A stretch of 64,000 nucleotides of DNA from Sphingomonas sp. S1-29 (GCF_026167545.1 NZ_CP110678.1:2291501-2355500); one strand, 5' to 3'. Positions 44,246 through 53,023 are shown, counted from the first letter of the stretch. Notes: generated from the letters alone by a model not told the origin. A program made the numbers and translations.

Positions 44246-44752
44246 TCAGCGCGTGAAGGCGAGCGCGACCGCGCCCAGTTCGGACTTGCCCGATGCGGCA
44301 AAGGTCTGGCCGGGCTTGGGCGGCCAGCTGAAGGGCACGCGGACGACCTCGCGCCCGCCGACCTCGCGCGCCGCCTCGATCGCCAGCACATATTGGCCGG
44401 GCGCCAGCTGGCCGGTGGGCACGCGAACCATGTGCTTGCCCGGCGCGCGCGTCGCGCCGGTCACGCCATCGGCGGGAAAGCGCATCGTCCGGCCCGAGGC
44501 GCGCCACCAGCTGCGGACATCGCCGAGCCACTTCGTGCCCTCGTTCTTGGCCATGTCGAAATCATACCAGATCTGCAGCGTGCGCGCGGGCATGCCGGGC
44601 TTTTCGAGCCAGATCGCGACATAGGGGCGGTTATATTCGGCGACCTTGAGCCGCGGCAGCGTCAGCTGGACCTGCGCGGTCTGCGCGATCGCGGGGGTGG
44701 CGACCGCGAGCATCGGCAGGCCGGTGAGCAGCAATTGGTGGCGGACCTGCAT
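44246..44752 (-). CDS. DUF2271 protein with flavinylation motif
   Basis: 168-residue periplasmic protein of the DUF2271 family. Signal peptide (LLLTGLPMLAVATPAIAQT) is followed by the domain VAIWLEKPGMPARTLQIWYDFDMAKNEGTKWLGDV. At residues 95-101 it has DGVTGAT, which fits the D-x-x-(S/T)-G-A-(S/T) signal recognised by ApbE; Thr101 would carry FMN. It would therefore be a flavoprotein accepting or passing electrons in the periplasm. Operon position is next to PepSY and ahead of DUF4198 and ApbE. Flavinylation is inferred, not shown. Confidence 0.85.
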   Translation of the reverse strand: MQVRHQLLLTGLPMLAVATPAIAQTAQVQLTLPRLKVAEYNRPYVAIWLEKPGMPARTLQIWYDFDMAKNEGTKWLGDVRSWWRASGRTMRFPADGVTGATRAPGKHMVRVPTGQLAPGQYVLAIEAAREVGGREVVRVPFSWPPKPGQTFAASGKSELGAVALAFTR

Positions 44753-44763
44753 GATTATTGTCC

Positions 44764-45405
44764 TCAATGGATGAAGAAAAGCGCGAGAATCGCGGGGATG
44801 GCGAGGCCGAGCACGACCAGCGGCCAGGTGCTGGGGCGTTTCTTGGCGTGGATCTGGAGCAGCACGAAGCCGGTGAGCGCGAAGACGACGCAAGCGCCCG
44901 AGAAGATGTCGAGGAACCATTTCCACGCGCCGCCGGTGTTGCGGCCCTTGTGGAGGTCGTTGAGCCACGAGACCCAGCCGCGATCGGTGACTTCGGCGGT
45001 GATCGCGCCGGTCGTCTTGTCGATCGCCACCCAGCCGTCGCCGCCGGGACGCGGCAGCGCGACATAGACTTCGCCGTCGCTCCATTCGGCATTGGCGCTG
45101 GGGGCGAGGCCGATCTCGTCCTCGATCCAGCGCGCGACGGGGCTGGGGATCGGCCGCGCGGTCTGGTCAGACGAGGAGAGCTGCGCCAGCAAAGGCGCGG
45201 GCAAGGTGGCGGCGGCGGTGCTGACCTTGGGCGACGATTCGACCTCGCCCGCATGGTTGAGCGTGATGCCGGTGATCGCGAACAGCAACAGCCCGACCAG
45301 GCTGACCGCCGAGCTGATCCAATGCCAGAGATAGGCCTGTTTCAGCCAGAACGCCTTGCGCGCGGGCTTGCGCGGACGCGCCGGGATCGTGGTTAGTTGA
45401 TGCAT
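44764..45405 (-). CDS. PepSY-associated transmembrane protein
   Basis: 213-residue membrane protein of the PepSY-TM family. It has an N-terminal helix with the family motif FWLKQAYLWHWISSAVSLVGLLLFAITGITLNHAG, a periplasmic PepSY-like domain (residues about 60-145, including GWVAIDKTTGAITAEV) and a second membrane segment with LHKGRNTGGAWKWFLDIFSGACVVFALTGFVLLQ near the C-terminus, then a last helix. Such proteins carry electrons across the inner membrane, using histidine-ligated heme (the WHW and LNH histidines), to periplasmic flavoproteins or ferric siderophore reductases. First gene of the operon; a Fur-like box lies 99-115 bp upstream. Confidence 0.85.
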   Translation of the reverse strand: MHQLTTIPARPRKPARKAFWLKQAYLWHWISSAVSLVGLLLFAITGITLNHAGEVESSPKVSTAAATLPAPLLAQLSSSDQTARPIPSPVARWIEDEIGLAPSANAEWSDGEVYVALPRPGGDGWVAIDKTTGAITAEVTDRGWVSWLNDLHKGRNTGGAWKWFLDIFSGACVVFALTGFVLLQIHAKKRPSTWPLVVLGLAIPAILALFFIH

Positions 45406-45503
45406 TCGGGTCAGGCGTCGCGCAGGGGCGCCTGCGCGCAATGGCGCAGCCGACGGTCGGTGATCGAGAAGCCCGCGTGCGGCATTGAACCCCTAACCCG
45501 CTA

Positions 45504-45520
45504 ATGCAAACAATTCGCAT
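45504..45520. promoter_or_regulatory. Putative Fur box upstream of PepSY operon
   Basis: ATGCAAACAATTCGCAT: two 7-base arms ATGCAAA and TTCGCAT that are inverted repeats apart from one base, with a CAA centre. This is the form of alphaproteobacterial Fur sites. It lies upstream of the PepSY gene start, in the only promoter space for the operon. It points to iron-repressed expression. Confidence 0.6.
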
Positions 45521-45590
45521 CTAGTGCGATGCCGGGGCGGGTTTGTCAACATCGCGGGCGGGGGGCGGTGGGGGCGTGGCGGCGCAAAGA

Positions 45591-45624
45591 AAACCCCGGC
45601 GTCTCGGGGGAGACGCCGGGGTTT
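45591..45624 (-). terminator. Terminator of nrdA
   Basis: Perfect 15-bp inverted repeat AAACCCCGGCGTCTC / GAGACGCCGGGGTTT with a GGGG loop, read on the minus strand with TTTTCTTTG after the stem. It is 23 bp beyond the nrdA stop and is a strong intrinsic terminator for nrdA. It leaves no room for a co-transcribed nrdB. Confidence 0.85.
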
Positions 45625-45646
45625 CTGCCCTACTCGGTGCGGTGCC

Positions 45647-47551
45647 TCACTGGCAGGCGAGGCACTCGTCATAGTCGGTCGATTCGCCCAGATCGAAGGT
45701 CGGCTTGTCGATCGTGTTGTCGGCCTCGACCCCGCCGCTGCCCGCGAACCCGGCGCGCTGCATGGACTTCGAGCGGAGATAATAGAGCGACTTGATGCCC
45801 AATTCCCACGCGCGGAAGTGGAGCATCAGCAGGTCCCACTTCTCGACATCGGCGGGGATGAACAGGTTCAGCGACTGCGCCTGGTCGATATAGGGGGTGC
45901 GATCGCCCGCGAGTTCGAGCAGCCAGCGCTGGTCGATCTCGAAGCTGGTCTTAAACGCGTCCTTCTCGTCCTGATTCAGGAAATCGAGATGCTGGACGCT
46001 GCCGCCCTTTTCGAGGATCGAATTCCAGATCGCGTCGGAGTTCTTCGACTTGGTCGACAGTAGCTTTTCGAGATGCGGGTTGCGTACCACGAAGCTGCCC
46101 GAGAGCGTTTTGTGGGTGTAGATATTGCCCGGGATCGGCTCGATGCACGCGCTGGTGCCGCCGCAGATGATGCTGATCGACGCGGTCGGCGCGATCGCCA
46201 TCTTGCAGCTGAACCGCTCCATGACACCCATGTCGGCGGCATCGGGGCAGGGGCCGCGCTCGATCGCGAGTTGCATCGATGCTTCGTTCACCTGCGCCGA
46301 GACGTGGCGGAAGATGCGCAGGTTCCACGACTTGGCCATCGCGCCTTCAAACGGCAGGCAGCGCGCCTGCAGGAACGAATGGAAGCCCATGACGCCAAGG
46401 CCGACCGAACGCTCGCGCATCGCCGAATAGGCGGCGCGTTCCATGCCGGGCTCGGCGCGGTCGATATAGTCCTGCAGCACATTGTCGAGGAAGCGCATCA
46501 CGTCCTCGATGAAACGCTTGTCGCCGTTCCACTCGTCCCAGGTTTCGATGTTGAGCGACGAGAGGCAGCAGACCGCGGTGCGGTCGTTGCCCAGGTGATC
46601 GCGCCCGGTGGGCAAAGTGATCTCGCTGCACAGGTTCGAGGTCGAGACCTTGAGCCCCAGGTCGCGATGATGCTTGGGCATCGTCGAATTCACGTGGTCG
46701 CTGAAGACGATATAGGGCTCGCCGGTCGCGAGGCGCGTCTCGACCAGCTTCTGGAACAGCGAGCGCGCATCGACCGTCGCGCGGACGCTGCCGTCCTTGG
46801 GGCTCTTGAGCTGCCATTCGTCGCCGGCGCGGACGGCTTCCATGAAGGCGTCGGGGATCAGCACGCCGTGGTGCAGGTTGAGCGCCTTGCGGTTGAAGTC
46901 GCCGCTGGGTTTGCGGATTTCGAGGAATTCCTCGATCTCGGGGTGCGACACATCGAGATAGCAGGCCGCCGAGCCGCGGCGCAGCGAGCCCTGGCTGATC
47001 GCCAGCGTCAGCGAATCCATCACGCGCACGAACGGAATGATGCCGCTGGTCTTGCCGTTGAGGCCCACCGGCTCGCCGATGCCGCGGACATTGCCCCAAT
47101 AGGTGCCGATGCCGCCGCCGCGCGAGGCGAGCCAGACATTCTCGTTCCAGGTCTGGACGATGCCCTCGAGGCTGTCGGGGACCGAGTTGAGGTAGCAGCT
47201 GATCGGCAGCCCGCGCCCGGTGCCGCCGTTCGACAGAACGGGCGTTGCGGGCATGAACCACAGCTTCGAGATATAGTCGTACAGCCGCTGTGCATGCGCG
47301 GCGTCATCGGCATAGGCCGAGGCGACGCGGACGAAGAGGTCCTGATAGCTTTCGCCCGGCAGCAGATAGCGGTCCTTGAGCGTTTCCTTGCCGAAATCGG
47401 TCAGCAGCGCGTCGCGCGAATGATCGACCTCGACCGCATAGAGCTGCTTGTCGATCGTGTGCGAGGTGCGCGCCTTGGGGGCGTCGGCGGCGGTTTCGCT
47501 GATGGTGTCGGTCGCGGTATCGCTCACGTGCTGATCGTCCCTGAAATCCAT
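45647..47551 (-). CDS. nrdA: Ribonucleoside-diphosphate reductase alpha subunit
   Basis: 634-residue class I ribonucleotide reductase large subunit that makes dNTPs. FMPATPVLSNGGTGRGLPISCYLN, SRGGGIGTYWGNVR, SNLCSEITLP with catalytic-site cysteine, and the C-terminal redox pair DECLACQ are diagnostic. An N-terminal ATP-cone is lacking; the first about 55 residues are a variable, acidic leader. The ATG at 47551 (MDFRDDQ) is preceded by GAGGGAC and is preferred over ATG 47617. The beta subunit gene nrdB is not adjacent. An NrdR-box-like site lies 190 bp upstream. Confidence 0.95.
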   Translation of the reverse strand: MDFRDDQHVSDTATDTISETAADAPKARTSHTIDKQLYAVEVDHSRDALLTDFGKETLKDRYLLPGESYQDLFVRVASAYADDAAHAQRLYDYISKLWFMPATPVLSNGGTGRGLPISCYLNSVPDSLEGIVQTWNENVWLASRGGGIGTYWGNVRGIGEPVGLNGKTSGIIPFVRVMDSLTLAISQGSLRRGSAACYLDVSHPEIEEFLEIRKPSGDFNRKALNLHHGVLIPDAFMEAVRAGDEWQLKSPKDGSVRATVDARSLFQKLVETRLATGEPYIVFSDHVNSTMPKHHRDLGLKVSTSNLCSEITLPTGRDHLGNDRTAVCCLSSLNIETWDEWNGDKRFIEDVMRFLDNVLQDYIDRAEPGMERAAYSAMRERSVGLGVMGFHSFLQARCLPFEGAMAKSWNLRIFRHVSAQVNEASMQLAIERGPCPDAADMGVMERFSCKMAIAPTASISIICGGTSACIEPIPGNIYTHKTLSGSFVVRNPHLEKLLSTKSKNSDAIWNSILEKGGSVQHLDFLNQDEKDAFKTSFEIDQRWLLELAGDRTPYIDQAQSLNLFIPADVEKWDLLMLHFRAWELGIKSLYYLRSKSMQRAGFAGSGGVEADNTIDKPTFDLGESTDYDECLACQ

Positions 47552-47983
47552 GACTGGCCCGTCCCTCGTTCGTGCGGCATGCACCCTCGATTCGCGGGCG
47601 GATACCGATGCTATCATCCAGCGCGGCTGCGCGAGAACAAAAAGTGATCATGTTGCGCCGGAGAGCGGAAGCGAGCCGTGCCACGATATCGGTCTATCGC
47701 GCGTCGGATACCATCGCTTGGGCCGTATCCCCGTTGCTACCACTATAGATTGTGCTCAAATCGGGCGAGGCACAAGCCGGTAAATCGGCACCGCGGCGCG
47801 GTTCGTCGAATATCCGCGTGCCCCGATGGCCGCCGATCGGCCGCGACGCGTGGACCAAGCTGGCGTTCCCCAAAAGCAATAGGGCGATGCGCGGCGGGCA
47901 AAAAGATTCATGGGGAGGAATCGCCCGCGCTTGCACGGGGCGGGCATTTCCCGGACGGTGGCGGGCGGCACGACGGGGGAGCG
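47552..47983. other. Divergent intergenic region nrdA/MFS
   Basis: 432 bp with no convincing gene between divergent nrdA and the MFS permease. The NrdR-box-like site at 47741-47754 is the only clear signal. Weak open frames on both strands lack ribosome sites and coding-like codon bias. A GGGGGAG at 47974-47981 is the ribosome site of the MFS gene. Confidence 0.6.
47741..47754. promoter_or_regulatory. Putative NrdR box
   Basis: CACTATAGATTGTG matches 13 of 14 positions of the NrdR-box core CACWATATATWGTG as I know it. NrdR represses ribonucleotide reductase genes. It is 190 bp upstream of nrdA, so the transcript would have a long leader. A second box at the standard two- or three-helical-turn distance was not found. 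Confidence 0.55.
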
Positions 47984-49258
47984 ATGATGGACGAGCTTGG
48001 ACGCAGCACGGTGCGCCGCGTGACGTGGCGGCTGATCCCGCTGCTCGGGCTGCTGTACATGGTCGCCTATATCGACCGGCAGAACGTGTCCTATGCCAAG
48101 CTGCAGATGGTCGGCGACCTCGGCATCAGCGAGGCGGCCTATGGGCTGGGCGCGGGGTTGTTCTTCGTCGGCTATTGCCTGTTCGAGGTGCCGAGCAACC
48201 TGATCCTCGAGCGCGTCGGTGCGCGGCGTTGGTTCGCGCGGATCATGGCGAGCTGGGGGATCGTCACGCTGCTGCTGGGCTTCACCCAGAGCCCGACGAT
48301 GTTCTACATCCTGCGCTTCCTGCTGGGGGTGGCCGAAGCGGGGTTCTTTCCCGGCGTGCTCTATGCGCTGACTTTGTGGTTCCCGCAGGCGCATCGTGCG
48401 CGCGCGATCGGCCTGTTCATGCTGGCGAGCGCGGTCGCCAATGCGGTGGGCGCGGCGCTGGGCGGGCTGCTGCTCGACCTCGACGGGCTGGGCGGCCTTC
48501 GCGGCTGGCAATGGGTGTTCCTGGCGACCGGCGCGCCCGCGCTGCTGCTGGTGCCGGTGGTGCTGCGTTATCTGCCGAGCGGGCCGGGCGAGGCGCGCTG
48601 GCTGACCCCGGCGCAGAAGACCTGGCTTGCCGAGGTGCTAGAGGCCGAGCGGATCGCCGGCGGGCGCGAGGCGCATGGCAATCCGCTGCGCGCGCTGCTC
48701 GATGCCCGCGTGCTGATGCTGAGCGCCGCCTATGTCGGGTTTCCACTGGCGGCCTATGGCCTCAGCTACTGGCTGCCGACGATCGTCCAGGGGTTCGGGG
48801 TGTCGAATACCGTCAACGGGTTCCTCAACGTCATCCCCTGGGTGCTGGTGGGGCTGGCGCTGTGGGCGGTGCCGCGCCACGCCGCGCGCTACGCCGACCA
48901 GCGCTGGCATATCGTGGTGCCCGCGATCCTCGGCGGCATCTGCCTGATCGGCAGCGTGGTGGTGCCCGGCGCGGTCGCGAAGTTCGCCTTGCTGTGCATC
49001 GCCGCGCCCGCGATCTTCTCGGGCCAGCCGGTATTCTGGACGCTGCCCCCGCGCTTCCTGACCGGCGCGAGCGCGGCGGCGGGGCTGGCGATCATCAATT
49101 CGGTGGGCAATCTGGGCGGCTTCGTCGCGCAGACGGTAGTGCCGCGTATCCGCGACGAGACCGGCAGCGACCTGGCGCCGATGCTGTTCCTGGCGGCGTG
49201 CCTGTTCGCCGCGGCGGTCGGGGTGCTGGTGGTCGAGCGGCGGCTGCCGCGGGGGTAG
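47984..49258 (+). CDS. MFS transporter, ACS (anion:cation symporter) type
   Basis: 424-residue major facilitator with 12 membrane helices. LYMVAYIDRQNVSYAKLQM in helix 1, SNLILERVGARRWFARIMASWGIVT around the conserved loop, RFLLGVAEAGFFPGVLYALTLWFP and ARAIGLFMLASAVANAVGAALGGLLL are hallmarks of the anion:cation symporter (hexuronate, tartrate, phthalate, 4-hydroxyphenylacetate) group. Substrate is a carboxylic acid, not determined. No catabolic gene is adjacent, so it stands alone. ATG 47984 has GGGGGAG upstream. Confidence 0.88.
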   Translation: MMDELGRSTVRRVTWRLIPLLGLLYMVAYIDRQNVSYAKLQMVGDLGISEAAYGLGAGLFFVGYCLFEVPSNLILERVGARRWFARIMASWGIVTLLLGFTQSPTMFYILRFLLGVAEAGFFPGVLYALTLWFPQAHRARAIGLFMLASAVANAVGAALGGLLLDLDGLGGLRGWQWVFLATGAPALLLVPVVLRYLPSGPGEARWLTPAQKTWLAEVLEAERIAGGREAHGNPLRALLDARVLMLSAAYVGFPLAAYGLSYWLPTIVQGFGVSNTVNGFLNVIPWVLVGLALWAVPRHAARYADQRWHIVVPAILGGICLIGSVVVPGAVAKFALLCIAAPAIFSGQPVFWTLPPRFLTGASAAAGLAIINSVGNLGGFVAQTVVPRIRDETGSDLAPMLFLAACLFAAAVGVLVVERRLPRG

Positions 49259-49273
49259 AGGTGCTGGTTCACC

Positions 49274-49861
49274 TCACCGCCATCCGACGCGCTGCGCCCA
49301 TTCCTCTATTCGCTTCCGGCGGCTGGCCAGGTCGGCGGGTTTGGCCCCGGCCTCCGTTTGCTCCCGATGGTTCGCGATCGCGGCCGCTAACGGCTCCAGC
49401 CCGACTTCGGCTCGCCGTCGGTCGACGCCATCGGGATCGTCGATCGGCAAGGGGCTGAACTGCCCATCGTCGCCCCAATCGAATTGCGAGCCGTAGCGCT
49501 GAGCGCGTCCTTCGAAGACGCAGATGCGGTCGAACATCATCGCCATTTGCCAAGCCGGCGCCTGTCCTTGCGCGACCGCCGCTTCGAGCAACCCGAGGCA
49601 GCGGCGCTGAAAAGGCGGCAGGCCGATGGCATGCTGGGCGATCAGCCACGTGGCTTCGGCCCCGCTTTCTCCCACCCGATCCGCTATGGGCCAGCCGATC
49701 GCGTCGATAATGGTTTCCAGCGCCTGCGCATTGGCTTCGTGGACGGCCTGCATCTCGGGATGATAGCCTTCGAACAGGCTGCCATGGCTTGCCAGGCGCG
49801 CCCTTGTCGCCCGATCATGGGCGGCAAGGGCGATCAGCCGGGATGCCAAAGACTGATCCAT
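49274..49861 (-). CDS. DUF6624 protein
   Basis: 195-residue protein of the DUF6624 family. The pattern EANAQALETIIDAIGWPIADRVGESGAEATWLIAQHA, PPFQRRCLGLLEAAVAQGQAPAWQMAMMFDRICVFEGRAQRYGSQF and DPDGVDRRRAEVGLEPL is characteristic; the last two motifs have fixed positions in relatives. No catalytic role is known. Start MDQSLASRLIAL at 49861. It follows the GMC gene with a 67-bp gap on the same strand, and need not belong to that operon. Confidence 0.82.
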   Translation of the reverse strand: MDQSLASRLIALAAHDRATRARLASHGSLFEGYHPEMQAVHEANAQALETIIDAIGWPIADRVGESGAEATWLIAQHAIGLPPFQRRCLGLLEAAVAQGQAPAWQMAMMFDRICVFEGRAQRYGSQFDWGDDGQFSPLPIDDPDGVDRRRAEVGLEPLAAAIANHREQTEAGAKPADLASRRKRIEEWAQRVGWR

Positions 49862-49928
49862 ACGCGCAGGCCGATCCCCGGTTTGACCGTCATCCAACCG
49901 CCCCCTCGCTCTCGCGAGGGGTGGCATG

Positions 49929-51611
49929 TCAGATCGTGCCGGCTTTCTTCAGCTTCACCGCATGGTCCACCGCGCGCGCGGTGAGCGCCATGAAGGTCAG
50001 CGAGGGGTTCACGCACGATACCGAGGTCATCACCGCGCCGTCGGTGATGAACAGGTTCGCCGCGTCGTGTGCCTGGCCCCATTTGTTGACCACCGACTGG
50101 CGCGGATCGGCGCCCATGCGCGCGCCGCCCATTTCGTGGATCGCATCCCCCGGCACATGCTCGCCGCGCCAGCTATGGACGTCGGTGAGGCCCGCCTTGC
50201 GCAGCATCTCCTCGCCCTGTTCGCGCGCGTCGGTCATCATCTTCATTTCATTGTCGCGGAAGGTGACGTCGAAGCGCACCAGCGGCATGCCGAAGCGGTC
50301 GACCTTGTCGGGGTGCAGGCTGATGCGGTTGTCCTCATAGGGCAGGCATTCGCCGAACGCGGTCATGCCGAAGCTCCACGGCGCATAGCCGCGCATCCCC
50401 TTTTTCATCGATTCGCCGAAGCCGACCGGATACATCGGGCTGCGCTGCGCGCTCCCCTGATAGCCATAGCCGCGCTTGAAGCCGACGCCCTCTTCGCCGC
50501 CGACATTGCGGAAGCGCGGGATATAGACGCCGCCGGGGCGACGGCCATATTCGATGAACTCGGTCATGCCGGGGATATTGCCGCTGACGCCGACGCGGAA
50601 GATGTGGTCCATCACATAGCGGCCGAGCGTGCCGCTGGTGTCGAACACGCTCTTGGTCGAACCGGCAGCGCGGGTGTTCAGCATGATCTGCGTCGACGCC
50701 ATCGCCGAGGCGCACATGAAGACGAGGCCGGCGGGGATGATCTCGGCCTGGTTGGTCTGGGTATCGACCACGCGAACCCCGGTGACGCGCTTGCGCTTGG
50801 CATCATATTCGAGGTTGGTGACCATGGCATTGGCGCGCAGCGTCAGCCGGCCGGTCGCGCGCGCGGCGGGCAGCGTGACCGCCTGGGTCGAGAAATAGGC
50901 GCCGAACGAACAGCCGCGACCGCATTGGTTGCGATACTGGCACTTTGTGCGTCCCTGCTCGGGCTTGTCCTCGGTCATGTTCGACAGCCGGGTGTTGATG
51001 AGCTTGCGCCCCGGCGACGTCGTCTCGAGCCGCTGCTTGAGCCATTTCTCGGCGACGTTCATCTGCATCGGCGGCTGGAACACGCTGTCGGCGAGCTGGG
51101 GCAGATTCTCGCGCGAACCCGAGACGCCGATATATTTCTCGACATAGTCGTACCAGGGGGCGACGTCGTCGTAGCGGATCGGCCAGTCGATCGCGACATT
51201 CTCGCGCTTGTTGGCCTCGAAGTCCTCGGGACTCCAGCGGAAGCTCCAGCGGCCCCAGATCAGCGACTTGCCGCCGACCGCGCCGGGCCGAATCCAGTAG
51301 AATTTGTCCCCCTCGTCATAGGCATAGGGGTTCAGCCGGTCGTTGTTGTAATATTTCTGGGTGCTCGGCGCGACATAGCCGTGCTTGGCGATGAAATAGT
51401 CGCTCTGGATCAGCTTGGCGGGCATCGCGTCGCGCGCGGGGATCTCGAAGGCGGGCTTGCCGTCATAGTCGTAATCCTCGCCGTGCTCGACCATGACGCC
51501 GCGGTCGAGCATCAGGACGCGCAGCCCCTTTTCGGTCAGTTCCTTCGCCGCCCAACCGCCGCTCACCCCGGAGCCGATGACGATCGCGTCGAACTTGTCG
51601 GTCGCTTGCAT
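49929..51611 (-). CDS. GMC-family oxidoreductase (glucoside 3-dehydrogenase type)
   Basis: 560-residue FAD enzyme of the glucose-methanol-choline family. FAD-binding GSGVSGGWAAKELTEKG at the N-terminus, a cysteine cluster CQYRNQCGRGC in the middle that may hold an iron-sulfur centre as in membrane-linked FAD dehydrogenases, the active-site HEMGGARMG (His about 492) and the C-terminal VNPSLT (Asn about 535). Together with the gluconate-dehydrogenase-type small subunit and cytochrome c it fits a periplasmic glycoside/glucoside 3-dehydrogenase. Export is probably by hitch-hiking on the Tat-exported small subunit. Last gene of the operon. Confidence 0.88.
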   Translation of the reverse strand: MQATDKFDAIVIGSGVSGGWAAKELTEKGLRVLMLDRGVMVEHGEDYDYDGKPAFEIPARDAMPAKLIQSDYFIAKHGYVAPSTQKYYNNDRLNPYAYDEGDKFYWIRPGAVGGKSLIWGRWSFRWSPEDFEANKRENVAIDWPIRYDDVAPWYDYVEKYIGVSGSRENLPQLADSVFQPPMQMNVAEKWLKQRLETTSPGRKLINTRLSNMTEDKPEQGRTKCQYRNQCGRGCSFGAYFSTQAVTLPAARATGRLTLRANAMVTNLEYDAKRKRVTGVRVVDTQTNQAEIIPAGLVFMCASAMASTQIMLNTRAAGSTKSVFDTSGTLGRYVMDHIFRVGVSGNIPGMTEFIEYGRRPGGVYIPRFRNVGGEEGVGFKRGYGYQGSAQRSPMYPVGFGESMKKGMRGYAPWSFGMTAFGECLPYEDNRISLHPDKVDRFGMPLVRFDVTFRDNEMKMMTDAREQGEEMLRKAGLTDVHSWRGEHVPGDAIHEMGGARMGADPRQSVVNKWGQAHDAANLFITDGAVMTSVSCVNPSLTFMALTARAVDHAVKLKKAGTI

Positions 51612-51635
51612 GGTGGAAATCCTCGAATACACAGG

Positions 51636-52469
51636 TCAGGCGCGCAGGCGGCTGAGCGTCTGGAAGCTGGTGGTGATGTCGGGCAGATAGGGCGCGGGCG
51701 ACTGGTCGTTCTCGACATAGAAGTGCCGCACGCCGGCGATGTCGTTGAGCGTGAAGATGTCGGCGAAGTCGATCGTCCCCTTGCCGACGCTGGTCATCTT
51801 GCCATCGGCGGTGCGATCCTTGACGTGATAGGCATAGATGCGGCCGGGCATGCTGCGGATCAGCGCCTTGGGATCGACCCCTGCGGCGATCGTCCAGAAC
51901 AGGTCGAGCTCGATCTTCACCAGCGCCGGATCGGTATCGGCGATCAGCCGCTCGTACAGGCTGCGCCCTTCGGGCTTGAGCGTGAATTCGAAATCATGGT
52001 TGTGATAGGCGAAATCGAGACCCAGCTTCTTGAGCCGCTCGGCGAAGCGGCTGAAATCGGCGATCGCCTTGGTGAAGACCGGGAGCGTGCGATTGGGCTC
52101 GGTCATGTACGGTAGGATGATGGTGTCGGCACCGAGCGTCTTGGCCATCTTCACCGCGCCGTCGAAATCGGCGAGCAGCATTTCATAGGGCACGTGGATC
52201 GAAGGCGATTTGAGCCCCAGCCGGTCCATCCTCCGGCGAAGCGCGGCATGGTCCATCTTGTCATAGCCGCCACCGCCGAATTCGACCTCGCGATAGCCGA
52301 TCTTGGCGATCTTCTCGAGCGTCCCCATCGGATCGGGCCCGAACAATTCGCGCACGGTGTAGAGCTGGATGCCGATCGCACGCTTGGGCTGCGCGAAGGC
52401 GGGGCCGGCGGCGGCGAGCGCGGTGAGCGCGGCGCCGGTGCCGAGGATCTGGCGGCGGTTCAGGTTCAT
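51636..52469 (-). CDS. Tat-exported TIM-barrel sugar isomerase/epimerase
   Basis: 277-residue protein of the xylose isomerase-like TIM-barrel superfamily (AP endonuclease 2 fold). An N-terminal NRRQILGTGAALTALAAAGPAFA is a twin-arginine signal peptide. The barrel has IGIQLYTVRELF, FAYHNHDFEF, IELDLFW and YHVKDR with metal-ligand residues (His, Glu, Asp). Such proteins act on 3-keto sugars as isomerases or as beta-eliminating lyases. It overlaps the preceding small-subunit gene by 4 bp and precedes the GMC gene. Confidence 0.85.
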   Translation of the reverse strand: MNLNRRQILGTGAALTALAAAGPAFAQPKRAIGIQLYTVRELFGPDPMGTLEKIAKIGYREVEFGGGGYDKMDHAALRRRMDRLGLKSPSIHVPYEMLLADFDGAVKMAKTLGADTIILPYMTEPNRTLPVFTKAIADFSRFAERLKKLGLDFAYHNHDFEFTLKPEGRSLYERLIADTDPALVKIELDLFWTIAAGVDPKALIRSMPGRIYAYHVKDRTADGKMTSVGKGTIDFADIFTLNDIAGVRHFYVENDQSPAPYLPDITTSFQTLSRLRA

Positions 52470-53023
52470 GCCGAAAAGACCTTTGTGCCATTGGTGTAGC
52501 GGTGGGCGCCGTCATAGCGGCCGGGCACCGGCAGATATTCGCGTTCCTGCATGATGCCGATTTCCGAGGTGAAATAGCCGGTGACGACGAGCTGGCGGAA
52601 TTTTTCGAAGAAATCCTTTCCGCCCGGCAGCTGGTCGTTCATCGCCAGCGTCAGCAGCGCGTCGTGCTGCGCCGCGCTCGCCTTCGATCCCGGCAGCTTG
52701 TAGTCGCTAACGCTGCGTGCGCCGATCGCGTCGAGACCGGCGACGATCGGCACGCGATCCTCGGGCAACGCCCAGTCGGCGAGCAGCTTTTCGATGAACT
52801 GCGGCACCTCGGCGGCGATCGCGCCGGGGGTGTCGGTGGTCGGCATGATGCGTTCGCTGAGCGCGGTCATCAGCGCGCGCTGTTCGGCGGTGAAGACCGC
52901 AGTCGTCGCCGCGCCATCGCTGATCGGCACCACCTGCCCCGCCGCGGCGCGCGCGATCGGGGCGAACAGCGCGGTACCGAACATCGCCGCCATTCCGGCG
53001 AGCGCATTTCTGCGGTCGATCAT
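52466..53023 (-). CDS. Gluconate 2-dehydrogenase subunit 3-like protein
   Basis: 185-residue protein of the gluconate 2-dehydrogenase subunit 3 family, the small subunit of membrane or periplasmic FAD dehydrogenases. A twin-arginine type signal (DRRNALAGMAAMFGTALFAPIARA) leads into the family pattern FTAEQRALMTALSERIMPTTDTPGAIAAEVPQFIEKLLADW and DFFEKFRQLVVTGYFTSEIG. It would carry the GMC subunit through the Tat pathway. Stop overlaps the TIM-barrel start by 4 bp; follows DUF1080 with a 4-base overlap. Confidence 0.9.
   Translation of the reverse strand: MIDRRNALAGMAAMFGTALFAPIARAAAGQVVPISDGAATTAVFTAEQRALMTALSERIMPTTDTPGAIAAEVPQFIEKLLADWALPEDRVPIVAGLDAIGARSVSDYKLPGSKASAAQHDALLTLAMNDQLPGGKDFFEKFRQLVVTGYFTSEIGIMQEREYLPVPGRYDGAHRYTNGTKVFSA

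Noticed and set aside
49274..49861. DUF6624 gene as part of the keto-glycoside operon
   Set aside because: It is downstream of the GMC gene on the same strand, but a 67-bp gap and lack of any known sugar link make membership unproven.
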